Shown: positions 24,015 through 36,495, numbered from the stretch's first letter. The stretch: DNA of 64,000 bases from Cylicocyclus nassatus (GCA_958299035.1 CATQJL010000316.1:11254347-11318346), one strand, 5' to 3'. Made by a program: numbers and translations. The notes: generated by a model not told the origin, from the letters alone.

Positions 24015-24964
24015 TTAGGTTGTCCGGAAATTAATGTCCGTTTTGAATTTTAACCGCAATAAATTATACACTTTTCATTCCTGAATAGCTTTCAAGGTAC
24101 CATTTGATAGAGCAAAGCAAGCTCTACAAGATGGCTATCTCAATTTAACAACAGCTCTGATCCACCTCGAGTTTCGAGCCAAAAACTAAAAAGATCCAAC
24201 TACCCGAAAAATCGAGAAAAATCATAACTCAGTTCATAAGAATCCTGCAAAAATTCTAACTTGCTCACGTAAACACTATCCACATAAGACATATATGTAC
24301 GCCATTGCCGTATTTTTTCCTCTGTTAAAAGTCGAAAAAACGAAAATGTTCGTGCTTTTGCCAAAGTGATGCTGTGTCATCCCCACATAAGTAGATGTTT
24401 ACTACAAATCTGTAGAAGTACAAACATGAATTTTCAGCTCTCTCCAGGCTTTAGTTCTCGAGAAATATCGAATATAGCTTTCATTAGTCAGCTGGTCCAA
24501 ACTAAAACTTAAATTTCTCGAGAACTAAAGCTTGTAAAAAGTTGAAAATCCACGTTTTTACTTCTACAGATTTGTAGTATACATCTACTTACGTGAGGAC
24601 GACACAGCATCACTTTTGCAAAAGTATGAAAATTTTCGTTTTTTCGATTTCTAACAGAGGAAAAAATACGGCAATAGCGTACATATATGTTTTATGTGGA
24701 TAGCGTTTACGTGAGTAAGTTAGAATTTTTGTAGAATTCTTACGAACTGAATTATGATTTTTCTTGATTTTTTGGGCAGTTGAATCTTTTTAGTTTTTGG
24801 CTCGAAACTCGAGGTGGATCAAAGCTATTGGTAAAGAAAGATAGCCATCTTGTAGAGCTTGCTTTGCTCTATCGAATGGTACCTTGAAAGCTATTCAGGA
24901 ATGAAAAGTATATAACTTATTGCGGTTGAAATTCAAAACGGACATTAATTTCCGGACAACCTAA
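24015..24964. mobile_element. Near-palindromic mariner-type MITE, 950 bp, TA target
   Basis: The ends TTAGGTTGTCCGGAAATTAA are inverted and exact for about 50 bp, flanked by TA (24013-24014, 24965-24966). The two halves, about 470 bp each, are inverted complements with few differences and meet near 24500. No frame resembles a transposase. The flanks rejoin as block R1 (GTGCCATAAG|AAACCTTGACAC, compare 11690). High arm identity suggests recent mobility or conversion between arms. Confidence 0.9.
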
Positions 24965-26798
24965 TAAAACCTTGACACATGAAAACAACACTTCTCCGGA
25001 GCCTAATTGGTATTAAATTTGAGCAGGAAGTGAACATATGATGATATCGATAGCAAGTGTATTTTCTGAGTCCGCCTACTCTCACAGATCGTAATCGCAG
25101 TGGTACTCCACGTTCTAATACGAAACCACTTCTGCTTAGATTGGGCTACAGATGTATCTGGAACTAGACTATTATTGGTGGATACCTAACGTGAACCAGC
25201 CTAGTCCTGGACGCCCTCAAAGATTAAATACCCCGGTGGCATGGCAATGCTAATCATCTGCATAATTCGCGAGCCGGTAAATTCGGCCTTAAGACCCCCC
25301 CCCTCCTTGAGCGCTCTTCATTGTCTTATCTTTATTTGCGTTCTAATGGTTGCGTTTTTCAACAAGTGTGATTATAAGGAGTGAAAGTGTAACAGTTATG
25401 TTTATATGATTGAGATTTCAACCTGTTTCTTGGCCCACTTATAATGCATATGCATATTTAACCAAACAAATGAGTAAAAACAGCTGTTTAGGGTGTTCCG
25501 AAAAATAAATAAATTATTTGTTCTTGATGAAATACCTCTGATATAATGATAAATCTCTTAGAATTTGCGTTAATTCATATTCTGTAAAGCAGAGCTGGCT
25601 TCAACTCAGATTTACTTTATACTTTGTTTTTTTCTTGATATGACACAGATATGACTGCAACTTCAATGTCGCACTCTTGTTGATTCTGATGCATTCGCTG
25701 TAAGTGAAAAATCCAATGAAAAAGAAAGTGCACTTGCTGTAAAAAAGCTTCTGCTCCTATGGATGTCGACTGACAAAATTTCGCTTGACTCGCGTATCTT
25801 TCACTCATTTTCAATGAACTTCTGGGACTATTACGTGCAAAATCTGCAGTTTTTATTCAAATGTACCCAAAAAATACACCTTAATGAAGTTAGAAGACGC
25901 TGTGCCATAGCCATTACTTTGGCATATCCATATAAGATCATCACTTCTGTTACACCTAAACAAGAATTGGCCAGGAATGAATTACTCCGTTAAAATTAAG
26001 AGCAAGTTGAATGTTCATTCTTAGTAAAAGATACATAATCTCTATCAGCTTTCCTTATGGAGGCATCTTAAAAGGCAAACGCTGATTCCGACTTCCACAA
26101 GAAGAGCGTCACGCTACGGAGCGTGTAGTTAAGAGTTACTTGGGGTGGGGGGAGGAGGAGGAGGCCCAACTCGTGCTTTTCATTTATTAGTTCAACCAAA
26201 AAAACGGCAACGAGTTCTATTTGCACCGTCCGATTTTTGCTCTAATGTGAGCTCGTAACTCCTCAATGGGCGCTCTGCAGGTTGGAAGACAAATTCGCTA
26301 TCATCACTCTATGCCCATAAGGAATCTACGTATTCATATAGGAAAAAGCCTCTTCGATTATTGTAGGTATTCGTCCCTTTCTAGGTTCCAAGAGTGTTTC
26401 AGTTCTATGTTTGGCTTACATTTTTTTCTACTTTGCCTATGATCACTTGACATCTCAAGTTTTCACACGCTTGAAATGGCATTTTTTGGTCCTCGGTCAC
26501 CAATGAAGTCAGGTAAACAAATTTCGTTCAGTCACGAAAATGCCGAAGGTGATCGAGTGAATGCGCACTTGATCCTTTGAAATCATAGTGATTGATTTAT
26601 GTAGAAAACCAATCCAATATTTATCTTCAGCGCAAAATTAGACTATTGGTAGCGTATGTAGACTTCACATTGGCAATTTCAAACAAAATTAAATCGAAGA
26701 GTACGCACCTATCGTCGAACATTGAAAAAAAAACGCTGCTTTTCCCAATTTTTTGACAAATGGCGTTATTCACGCTTGAATACGAAAGAGCTGCAGAA

Positions 26799-27778
26799 GG
26801 TTGTCCCAAAAAGTGTCGAACATTTAATGACTCTCAATAATTCTTTTGTATAAAAAAATTTTGCGTTCTTTTAAACTCTATAATGCAAAGCTGGTTTCAA
26901 ATTAGATTTACAGTATGGAACGGAACATCAGTCTCTTCGTTACTGCAGGATCTCTTTAGAAACTTTTAGCATACAGCGCCATCGTTTCAAAAAAGTTTTA
27001 GAAAATTCTGGAAAATTTAGAAACTCTTTCACTCATGCTAATTTCAATATTCACCTTTTACATGTATTTGAGGCCTTACAAATGACGTATCTGCACTTTT
27101 GAAGAACATTGAAAAGATAGCCGCTATACTTGGCCTAACTTCTAATGAAACCCTAAGTTTAAGTACTGGTAGTATAAACTTCTTATCCAAAATCGGCCAC
27201 TTCAATTGACCTTATATAAGAGTTTTTGGACTGCATGATCTTTTTTTTAAATTCAATTAGAGCCCTCTCCAGTTCAAAGTCCCTACCGTAATTCTACAAT
27301 AATTAAGAGAGATCGGCGCTCCGCTCTATACTTTCAATCTAACAAGGGAAGTGTTGAAAAATGAATGCAGAATTTGGGCAAAGTCAGTTGTCACAATTTT
27401 TCCAGCGCTCAGATAAAGCAATGTTAAGCATTAGCATATTAGACAAAATGTATTTATTAGATGAACTGCTCTGATACTCGATACTGGACCATTTGAGCAA
27501 ATTTGGGCAAGTTTATCCCGATTTTGCGCTCATTTTTTTGACCTGAAAAACGCCCATAACTCGGCGTCCAGAGGCGCTTGGCAGATAACGAAGCAGATTT
27601 AAAATCACTGTGCAATATTCTCCAAAGCAGTACAGATATCATCTGAAAAGGTCACTTCGACTAAACATGCTTGCCTTGTTGAAAGTTGAAACCAACTCCG
27701 CAATTTGGTGTTTGTTCGTCATAAAAACTCTTCACAAGAGAGTTTTTGAGGATCAAACGTTTGATGCCTTTTACCCTG
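26799..27778. mobile_element. Decayed GGTGTCCC-type element carrying a nested insertion
   Basis: Left end GGTTGTCCCAAAAAGTGTCG, right end TTTTACCCTGTATC; the outer parts align to 16107-16751. Between CAATCTAA and GTTGAAACC it is interrupted by a 336-bp element at 27343-27678. Confidence 0.55.
27343..27678. mobile_element. PIF/Harbinger-like miniature element, degenerate
   Basis: It begins CAAGGGAAGTG and ends CATGCTTGCCTTG (inverted CAAGGCAAGCATG). The left flank is TAA; the right flank is TTG, a decayed duplication. Its ends match the better-preserved element at 56253-56750, which has perfect TAA duplications. Removing it restores continuity with 16107-16751. Confidence 0.55.
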
Positions 27779-28429
27779 TATCATTCTCAAACCAAAACAA
27801 TGCAATTTCTATCATGTCAATTCAGGCGAGAAAAGTACAATAAAATAATGATCGCAAACAACAGCCCTACTATCTGAAAGTCGGTCTGGTACTAACGTTT
27901 TCTAACTTTCATGCTCTACTCAACATCGCTCTCAACGTAATTTCAAGTAAAAAGGTAAAACCAAGGCGAATCAGCCGTTACACCTACTTTGGTATTTACA
28001 CCGAGATTACCCTGACTGTTATATACCCAGCAGCACTTGAAAAGTGGAAAATAATGTATAGTAGTATAACACTGCTCGTATTTTGTCGAAGTCGTCCGAC
28101 TCACACGAGGTCACGTGAGTCCTGCGAAGGTCGATTGTATGTGACGGTCGCCTAATTCATGTGACATTACCGTCGCATGCCCATATCTCGCTTCAGAGTG
28201 GGCGAATTCTGATCCATGTACACCATACGACCCTGCTGGGCGCGGAGCATTTTCTGACATATTGGAAGTGAGGGTTTGAAGGTATACGGTAAAGGTCAAT
28301 TTACACGGATACGCCTGATTCTGCATAGAGGGCTTACTGATGTGCTCACTACAGATATAATATTTGTTGCAGTGGTGGTACACTGTAGAGCTACGGTAAC
28401 CGTACGATGAGGGCCAATTTGCACATATA

Positions 28430-29115
28430 CAGGGTGTCCCAAAAAATGTATCGAATGTTTGATCATTAATATCTCTCTTCCAAAGAAGTCTTTTGCCTTG
28501 CTTCAGGTCCGTTTTGTAGAGCTGGCTTCAACTTAGATTTGCATTAAAGAACGAATCACCCATCTCTCTTCATTACTGTAGGATTACGGTAGAAACTTGA
28601 AACACATGGTGTCAATGTGGAAAAAGCTGCCGTTTCAAAATTTTTCAAAAAATGTGAAAACTTGTGTATTGGGGTTTTTATGGACGCTGAGTTCAATACT
28701 CAACTATTCACAAGATTACGATGCTTTCTAAACGGTGTAACCGCACTTTTTAGGAACATTGAAAAAATGGCCGCTACCTCTTAACTGGCATAACTCTTCA
28801 ATAAAACATCATAATAAATAGGGAACTTTACAGTTATAATCAGCAACTCTAATTAGCCTAGTGTAAAAGTTTTCAGGCTGTTTTGTTTCCTTTCTGGGGC
28901 AAAAGGGGCAAAATATGGCCTTTCGTTGCTTAAAACCCTCTTTGTAGTTTCTACCGTAATCCTACAGTAATGAAGAGAGATGGATGATTCGTTCTATACT
29001 GCAGATCTAAGTTGAAGCCAGCTTTACAAAACGGTACCTAAAGCAAGGCAAAAGACTTTTTGGGAAGAGAGATATTAACGATCAAACGTTCGATACATTT
29101 TTTTGGGACACCCTG
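28430..29115. mobile_element. Foldback MITE, 686 bp, TA target, CAGGGTGTCCC ends
   Basis: The ends CAGGGTGTCCCAAAAAATGT and the inverted copy are flanked by TA. Long inverted arms include CTACAGTAATGAAGAGAGAT and its complement at 28570/28965. The inverted paralog at about 18985-19015 has the unoccupied site (TTTGCACATAATGTTCGAATT), which fixes the boundaries. No transposase. Confidence 0.88.
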
Positions 29116-29270
29116 TATATGTTCGAATTATTCAGAAAGTTACGAAATGCGACGATTATAATGAACTCATTCGGCAATGGAGGGGTAGGCGTACGGTAGC
29201 CGCCTAATTTCAACAAATCTTTCAAGTTTCTGCTTAGATGGGTTACTCATCGTCAGTGCGCTGATCACAT

Positions 29271-29294
29271 GCCGGATCCGGGTAAGCCAGCTAG
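29271..29294 (+). mobile_element. Isolated Helitron 3' terminus
   Basis: GATCCGGGTAAGCCAGCTAG followed by T matches the 3' end of the 14155-15215 Helitron (AGCCGGGTAAGCCAGCTAG). No 5' part is adjacent. It abuts the start of the block that reads TATTGTATAA at 34231 without it. Probably a truncated or abortive insertion. Confidence 0.6.
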
Positions 29295-29655
29295 TATTGT
29301 ATAACAGCATAATGTGCAAATGATGCAAGAGGTTTTATACTGGTGTTATTGCAGCTAAGTCTAATGTTGACGCGCAAGTATTCTTTTCTCTATCTTGCTA
29401 AGAGTCATCTATTAGTGCTTTAAGGGTAGAGTCTTGACTACCAACGCTCATTGCGTTGTATTATTTGTGATCTTTGTGTGATAACGACAAAAGCCAATCC
29501 ATAGCAGCTGCTCTTTGTATAACGCCTTTTTATAGCATCTGCACTTTGTTCAAACTGCGATATTTCGAATGATCAGCAAAATCGTTTGGATAAGTTAGTT
29601 GGGGGCTGTCGCCTATTGAGACGCTTCCGAAGATGATTAGTCCCGTGCCATTCTA

Positions 29656-30813
29656 TTAGGTTGTCCGAAAAATAATGTCGCATTGTGCTTTATCATGCAA
29701 CATCGCAGCAGGATGCGCACGAAAGTAAGTGAGTGGGGTATCGACCGATGGATCAGAGCAAGCTCTACAAAATAAAGCTTGAAACTTAGCGCAAGGTTTG
29801 ATTTGGGTGAAATTTGAAGCCAAATTTCATAAGGCGCTAAAAATCTTTGCAAAAAAACGAAGAAAATCGTATCTCCGTTCAGAAAAGTCCTGGGAACCCC
29901 TAACTTGCTCGCGCATGGACCCATTACACGTGCCACTTGTATGCACATTTTCGCGGTTTTTCCATGGCTGAAAATTGAAAAAACGAATTTCGGCATATTT
30001 TTGCCAAAACAATCATGAGCTTCTCTCACGTGGATGATTCTGTAGTGTGAACATTCAGGAGTATAGTCATGAATTTTTAGCTTTAGACAAACAATAGTTT
30101 TCGAAAAAATCGAATTGTTTGCAAAAAAACCGAAAACGCGACATATTTGCACTTTTGACCTATTTTTGTTCGCCGTACGGTAGCCATGGAAAAATTCCAC
30201 AAACTAGTGAATGCCTAGTGTGAAGAGTACATGCCTATGCAAATCGAAGATCCCTACGACGTCTTTGGTGTGCACCAAGTGAATTAGGGTAGACGAAGTA
30301 GTGTGGAATATTTATTCACACTGGCGTAGATTAGTTGAGAGCCATTATCGAGGTGTCCCGGTGTGGACCGGGGAGCAAACCACTAATACATTCGGAGGCT
30401 CCTTATATACGAAGGAAGGCGGAGCTGAACCGAATACAGGGTACAATGTACACGAGTTGGTGCTTGAAAGGAGATGCCGCCGATTGGCTACACTCTTGGC
30501 GCATGGGTACCACTCACTCTTGAGTGATTAGATACTTAATAGTGAGTAGCTGCTATGCAGAATATAGAGTTCATCAATGGTTGATGATACAGAAATCATC
30601 AACAACGTCTATGAACAGAGATATGATTTTTCGGGTATCCGAAATTTTTTATACTTTGGATTCGAACTTCAGGTGGAGCAAGATTTCCACGGAGATTTGT
30701 AAACCACCTTGTAGAGCTTGCTTTGCTCTATCAAATGATACCTCATTCGCTGGTCTTTGTGGTCATTCTATCGCGATACGATGCCATGCGACATCATTTT
30801 CCGGACAACCTAA
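29656..30813. mobile_element. Mariner-type inverted-repeat element, 1158 bp
   Basis: The ends TTAGGTTGTCCGAAAAATAA and inverted TTAGGTTGTCCGGAAAATGA lie between TA dinucleotides. The element is only partly foldback. A minus-strand 187-aa open frame spans its left half, but it reads through the inverted repeat itself and shows no transposase motif, so it is treated as spurious. It shares its right-hand TA with the next element. Confidence 0.8.
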
Positions 30814-30815
30814 TA

Positions 30816-31531
30816 TTAGGTTGATGCAAAAGTTCTTCCCCCCCCCCACCATTTTCAAAAATTCATAACTTCCGATTTTTTCAACCAATTTGGCTGCTTT
30901 TATTTATTTATGAAAGAGTAACTCATGCTCTTCATAATGACATCTTAGCTGCTTGCTAATTATCATTTGTTGCATAGATAGGAGCGATAGAAGAAAATTG
31001 GTCAAAATTTGAATTTCCTTTGTAGGGTCATAAAAAATCGGAAACTTGCAAGAAAAATCGGAGCAGTCAGTATTGTAAGTTCTTTTACCAGCTCTTTCTA
31101 ATGGTGCGGTTTGTGTCGATTGAGCGTCTCTATCAAAAGTTATGATTTTCGAGCAAGCAATACAAAAGGGCGATTTTGATTTATTTTGGCATTTTTCAGG
31201 AAAATCATAACTTTTGATAGAGACGCTCAATCGACACAAACCGCACCATTAGAAAGAGCTGGTAAAAGAACTTACAATACTGACTGCTCCGATTTTTCTT
31301 GCAAGTTTCCGATTTTTTATGACCCTACAAAGAAAATTCAAATTTTGACAAATTTTCTTCTATCGCTCCTGTCTATGCAACAAATGATCATTAGCAAGCA
31401 GCTAAGATGTCTTTATGAAGAGCATGAGTTACTCTTTCAAACAAAAATAAAGGCAGCCAAATTGTTTGAAAAATCGGAGGTTATGAATTTTTGAAAATGG
31501 GGGGGGGGGAAGAACTTTTGCATCAACCTAA
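30816..31531. mobile_element. Near-perfect foldback MITE, 716 bp, TA target
   Basis: The ends TTAGGTTGATGCAAAAGTTC are inverted, with TA on both sides. The two arms (about 30816-31160 and 31190-31531) are almost identical inverted complements, including a long C/G run near each end. It follows the element at 29656 with only TA between them. The paralog at 19775-19795 (CCATTCTGTTTACACATGAA) has neither element. Confidence 0.9.
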
Positions 31532-32639
31532 TATTTACACATGAATACCCATTAAACTTGGCACTTTTCGGAAATGTGAAGAGAGAAATATAATAAGTCT
31601 GAGTTTTCGTCGGAAAAGTTGGAACATGCAATGTTCTTCCAAAGCAATGAACAGCACGTACATCAAGAAGGCTCACTAATTGTACTTCGGAGTCTTTATG
31701 CCAGCTAAATAGAAGATTTGAACTTTTGTGAGGACATATCTGAATCGAATCAACTCAAGAAGCGTCTTTTTGATAAAAGACTTAATTTCCTGCCGGAATG
31801 AAAAGTTTGAATTGTAGCAAACATTTTATACTTCAGCACTGCAGCTCTACAGGAGATCTTAAATGACTGAAGTTGCTGCTTAACCATTCCATGTCTTATA
31901 GAAAGCTTAAGCGAAAAAGTCTTTGCTATTGGTGTTCGTTTATGTAAACGCCAAAGTTGAACTTCGGTTCAAAATTTGTTTTATTAAAACGCACTTTGTA
32001 TTAGCAGAAATTTGGCTGCCCTTTGATTACGTTTTCAAGTTTTGCACACTTGTTGCTAGGCCGGTCCAAAGTTCGTTCGCACTATGTTTGAATAATTGAC
32101 TTTTTTTTGAAGGCGATGGTTGCGCTCATTAGTTTTTTTTAGGAAGGGAAATTTATGCACTTGTCAAAAGCATGTCGACAACTCTTTGAAAAGCACGGAA
32201 TGCGGGAAAAAATTGAGAGGAAACGACTACTTGTACTTTGACAATGCTGACCAGAATAGAAATCGTTACTATGAAATCAAGCCGTCTATGAGTTTCAGTC
32301 TGATAAATGAGCTTAGTGCTGATGAACTCTTTTAGGCAGCCATGCAAAGACAATGAAAAAAATTTCCTGTTTGTAACGTGTCCTCGAAAATCACAAATTT
32401 TGATAGAAATACGCAGTCATTGCCGATTCGAAAAAGAGGTTGAAAAACTATATTAAACTATAAAACTATAAAAAATGTTTAACATTCACTGAGACTTGTT
32501 TTCGAATTTCGGCGAGCTCCCTCAAAATCACTGAAGCATGGATAATTTTCCTTCTTCTGTTTTTTCTCTGCTGTGTCATTACTGAAAACCGTCAAGAATC
32601 CACCAGAAAATGCTTAGTCACCTCCAACTATTAGTTAAA

Positions 32640-33580
32640 CTCGATGTCAAGCGAAACAATGAAATAGAAAGCGTTAGGATTTTCAAAAAATAGCACGAAC
32701 GAACTTTTGTGCCAACCTGTAGCACTTGAGCAAAGATTAATATTAATATTATTATTAAGCGCCTTTAATTGTGCTCTAATATCTGAATTGCCATAATTTA
32801 CTCCTTTATCAAAATATGAGATATTCGAATTTTTGACTGTCCACAAGTTCACTTTCGAACTCATTATCTTTAGACCACTTACACTGATAGCAAAATCACC
32901 CTAATCGCTTTTACCTTTTGGCAATTTTCTTACTTACTTATGGATCCCACTATTGTACTCATCAAACCTCCACATCTCCAATTTGGGTGGACGGTGTCAT
33001 CATGACTTCGCAGGCAAGACCACGTTCGTCGCGCCGTTTGGTATGCGACTAGTGTTCTAACTCCCTCGTCGTAAGCGCACTTTGTTTAAGTAAAACTTGA
33101 TGTATCTTCAGTGCCAATAAAATTCATGCATATGTATCTAATATTTCGAGAGGTAAATCCGAAGAAGTCTGGCTGGTTGGGTAAAAATTTCATTACCGCA
33201 CGGTGCGATTTGCGCGATTGCCTTACGTCCTGGTCATATTTCGCGCGACTTGGCAGTACTCCAGTCGCCTCTAACTCAGAAGCGCATTCTAGCATACAGA
33301 AGGTAGGACATTTCATTAATCTACCATAGCTTTTTACAATATGCGTTTATAGTCTGCCAGTGTTAGATGTTAAGACTTCTGGCAATCTTGAAAGATGACT
33401 TTACAAGAGACCGCGTGGATTCCCTGGGCTTTAGGCCTCAAAACAAATATTAGATATTTCCATAAGTACATACGTACATTTTCAATCTCGCCTTCATCTC
33501 TCTGGCGGAAATTGATTTGCGGCAAGATGAGCATATTGCTAAAAGAAACTGATCATGCTTCTTATAAAGAACTAACTGAC
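32640..33580. other. Copy-specific stretch, no gene identified
   Basis: This stretch is absent from the paralogous position near 39535, where CGATGTCAAGC continues directly into other sequence. No splice-consistent exon or element ends were found. A CG-richer patch at 33000-33300 has open frames on both strands but no recognisable protein. Confidence 0.35.
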
Positions 33581-34225
33581 CTTGATGGAAAGCCGACCCT
33601 TTCGACATTCAAATATGGAATTTTCAAAGGACAAAAACAAGCACTTTCGGCATTTGCGCATTTTTTCTTACAAAAAACTGTTTTTGCATAGATTATTTGC
33701 CAGTTATGAAAAATGGCGCTTTCCCTTCAGACAAAAAAGATTGCTCCAAAGAAATCAAGAACTTACATGGTGTTCTCTAAAAAAGACATTTTGCAGGACG
33801 AACAGGAGGTTCTGCACTGTAAATTGTTAGACAAGAATGAAGCGGCCGATCATCACGTACGCAACTCAACTGGATATTCAAACGAATCCTACTACGAAAG
33901 TGACTCAAAAGACAGATTTGGTGAGCTTTTCTGTATGATAAAATATGGCGCTCAAACTTCAAAACTGTCTTGAAAGACTTGACGGGAGCATCCGACGTAT
34001 TCCTTTCCGACCTCACCTCACCAGGTGAACATTTGTGCCACTCTTTTGCAAACGGTATGAACAGTGCTTGTTCCGACTAAAAGCGATTTTAGATGCTGCT
34101 TGGGCGACCTTTTTTGGGACTAGACACCTGCTGATTTTTGAAAATGAGTTGAAAAATTGACAGCAAGGTGGCGGAAAGTTGTGCGCAACGACGGAAAATA
34201 CACTACCGACTAAATTTTGGCACAA
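33580..34225. repeat. Block R3, copy 1
   Basis: It aligns to 39595-40225. Both copies keep an open 48-codon frame in one register (QTKKIAPKK, DILQDE, EVLHCKLL). The differences between copies are mostly amino-acid-changing, and a 1-base indel follows, so it is judged non-coding or long dead. Confidence 0.6.
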
Positions 34226-34262
34226 TTAGCAGTAGTATTGTATAATAATAATATGTGCAAAT

Positions 34263-34615
34263 CAGCGCGCCGTACCCAGGATTTCGGCTCGGGGGGGGGG
34301 GGGGCGACAAAAAATTTTTCCTAATAAAGGTGCGTGGCTTTAGCCACGCACCCAGAAAAATTTTTTGGTACCCTTCTTAAAATTTTCGCGGGTCCATAAT
34401 CCCAAAATTATAGAAAAAGGGGGCGTGGATTTTTTTATAAGGCTAAATTGAATTTTTAAAGATTTTTAAAAATTGTTTTAATTACTTACAAGTATAAATA
34501 AGCCTCTTGCACATTTTTTTAACTCATATAAGTAACTTTCAAAAATTTCGCGACCCATTCTGGGGGGGGGGAACGCCCCCCCCCCGCCTCCCCCCCCTCC
34601 CTCGGTACGCCACTG
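34263..34615. mobile_element. hAT miniature element, 353 bp, perfect 8-bp duplication
   Basis: It begins CAGCGCGCCGTACCCAGG and ends GGTACGCCACTG (inverted CAGTGGCGTACC), flanked by GTGCAAAT on both sides (34255-34262, 34616-34623). The paralog at 29310-29330 (ATGTGCAAATGATGCAAGAG) is the empty site. It contains G and C runs near its ends and no transposase. The 8-bp duplication and CAG...CTG ends are typical of hAT. Confidence 0.92.
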
Positions 34616-34852
34616 GTGCAAATGATGCAAGAGGTTTTATCCTGGTGTTATTGCTGAGACTAACGCCTACTCAGACAATCACAGGCTCTCAGCCGGCGGC
34701 CACAAAGCCACCGCGAAAACCCACCAAAAGCGCGGTGGCCTCATCGCGGCCACTTTCGCTTCCCGCTGAAGCCCTCATAGCAGTCCGCCCGCTGCCAGCT
34801 TTAGCCTCCCGCTCATTGCCATATTTGTAGCCCGCTCGCTTCTACAGTTCTC

Positions 34853-35248
34853 AGCGGGAAGCGGCAGTGAGGCGATAAGGCCACGGCGCTTTTGGTGGGT
34901 TTTCGCGGTGGCTTTGTGGCTGCCGGCTGAAAATCTTGTCTGTGTAGCTTCTTGTTATGCTTGGACTACAACGTTGTAACTTCAATTAATTCATTATAAC
35001 GATGACAAGTAACAATGAAGAACATAACCATCTGGAGATATGACCACATGGAGAAATAGATATGGCCCCAGATGGTTATGTTCTTCATTGTTACTTGCCA
35101 TCGTTATAATGAATTAATTGAAGTTACAACGTTGTAGTCCAAGCATAACAAGAAGCTACACAGACAAGATTTTCAGCCGGCAGCCACAAAGCACCGCGAA
35201 AACCCACCAAAAGCTCCGTGCCTTATCGCCTCACTGCCGCTTCCCGCT
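34853..35248. repeat. Large palindrome with about 182-bp arms
   Basis: The left arm (34853-35035) and right arm (35068-35248) are nearly exact inverted complements around a 32-bp spacer. Each arm consists of one internal end of the composite element plus about 90 bp of adjoining sequence (ACTACAACGTTGTAACTTC). Confidence 0.9.
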
Positions 35249-35971
35249 TTCTTTAAAGATAGGATGTGTCGGTAGCCCAAAAGCTTAAAGGTTAGCTTAG
35301 ATCGTATACTACGACTATGTACGGCCACGTTTGTAAACTGTGGATAAAGGTTATAACTAATGAAATTTCAAGTAACAGTTAAGTGGATGAGTACGCAAGT
35401 ACGCAGTGATACACATGCATAGATTTACGTTCTTTAGAACAGAAAATATGCTGATAATAGACCTTGAGGGTACAAACATTGATAAAACGATCCATATGGG
35501 GAGCGGCGACAAAGCAATACACATTCCACCGCGATAAATATATTCACATAAGTGAGGAACTGCCAGTGTTAGCGCGCAATGCAGGGGTTTCTCATGCGAA
35601 TCAACAACCCATTCGCGCCTGAGTATCGTTCAGGCAACTGTCAGTTCTGATCCAAACCCATTTTCCTTATGTTGTGCAACACTTCCTCTGGAATTGTGTG
35701 CGTCTTCGTCGGTGACTGCAGCGTCTAAGAGAAGCTGTAATTGACTACGATTACAAACATCATGAAATGCCTGCAAAAGAGAGAGTAGTTGGAAATATAT
35801 AGATATACATCAAAGACAGACATTAGACAGAGAGAAACGCAAGACAAATATGGTACAGCAATTAGTGGAAGTATGAAAAGCCCTAATTTCATTTCTAGGA
35901 GGTAGGGAGACTTTATCAAGCCTTGACGATAAAAAGAGACAGAAACTAGTTCCACATCACAGCTGTAAATA

Positions 35972-36147
35972 ACTATCGTCGATTCGTTGACTGCGCGGAC
36001 TGGACATAACCGCGGAGCACGCGCCGCGAGGTAAAACGCTTGCTCCAATACAAGATCGCCATTGTTCGTGCTCTTGCAACATGTTAACCGCGCCGCATGT
36101 GGTCCGCAGCGCTTCAGCAGTCCGTACGGTCAACGAATCGACGATAG
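35972..36147. repeat. Hairpin, about 30-bp arms
   Basis: CTATCGTCGATTCGTTGAC at the left and GTCAACGAATCGACGATAG at the right, enclosing a CpG-rich interior. Confidence 0.75.
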
Positions 36148-36230
36148 CTGCGTTGACGAACGACTGCGTGCCAAACGATTTTCCGTAAAACTGTAAACCT
36201 TTTATGTGCTCACTGTACAAGTACAGTCAA

Positions 36231-36495
36231 TTCATTTCATATGGTCATGTGTGCACCCGCACACACCGTCCATCTTTGGCGTCCCCATCTCGGATTTGCG
36301 ATCGCAAAAACGCGAGAGAGTGAGCAATTGCTATCGCTTACATCATTTAGAGATAAATAGTACCTAAAAAGAAAAGAAAACAGCGAGAAAACATCAGAAT
36401 CGCTTAACGGAAGGGTTGCGTCCTCCAAGAATCCAGGATGGGTACGCCAAAGATGGACGGTGTGTGCAATGGCACACATGATCATATGAAATGAA
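36231..36495. repeat. Hairpin / MITE-like inverted repeat, about 60-bp arms
   Basis: TTCATTTCATATGGTCATGT (36231) pairs with the complement ending at 36495. The arms continue through CACACACCGTCCATCTTTGG and its complement. Confidence 0.75.

Larger units (their letters stand above)
20990..34225. repeat. Macro-duplication copy B
   Basis: This is the collinear partner of 6990-20980. It differs by elements at 24015, 28430, 29656 and 30816 and by an extra segment at about 32640-33560. The diverged flanking sequence shows that the duplication is old relative to the inserted foldback elements, whose arms are still nearly identical. Confidence 0.7.

Noticed and set aside
29637..30200. Minus-strand open frame of 187 codons
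   Set aside because: It lies in the left half of a mariner-type inverted-repeat element, runs across the terminal repeat itself and has no transposase motif (no DDD/E pattern, no helix-turn-helix). Treated as a by-product.
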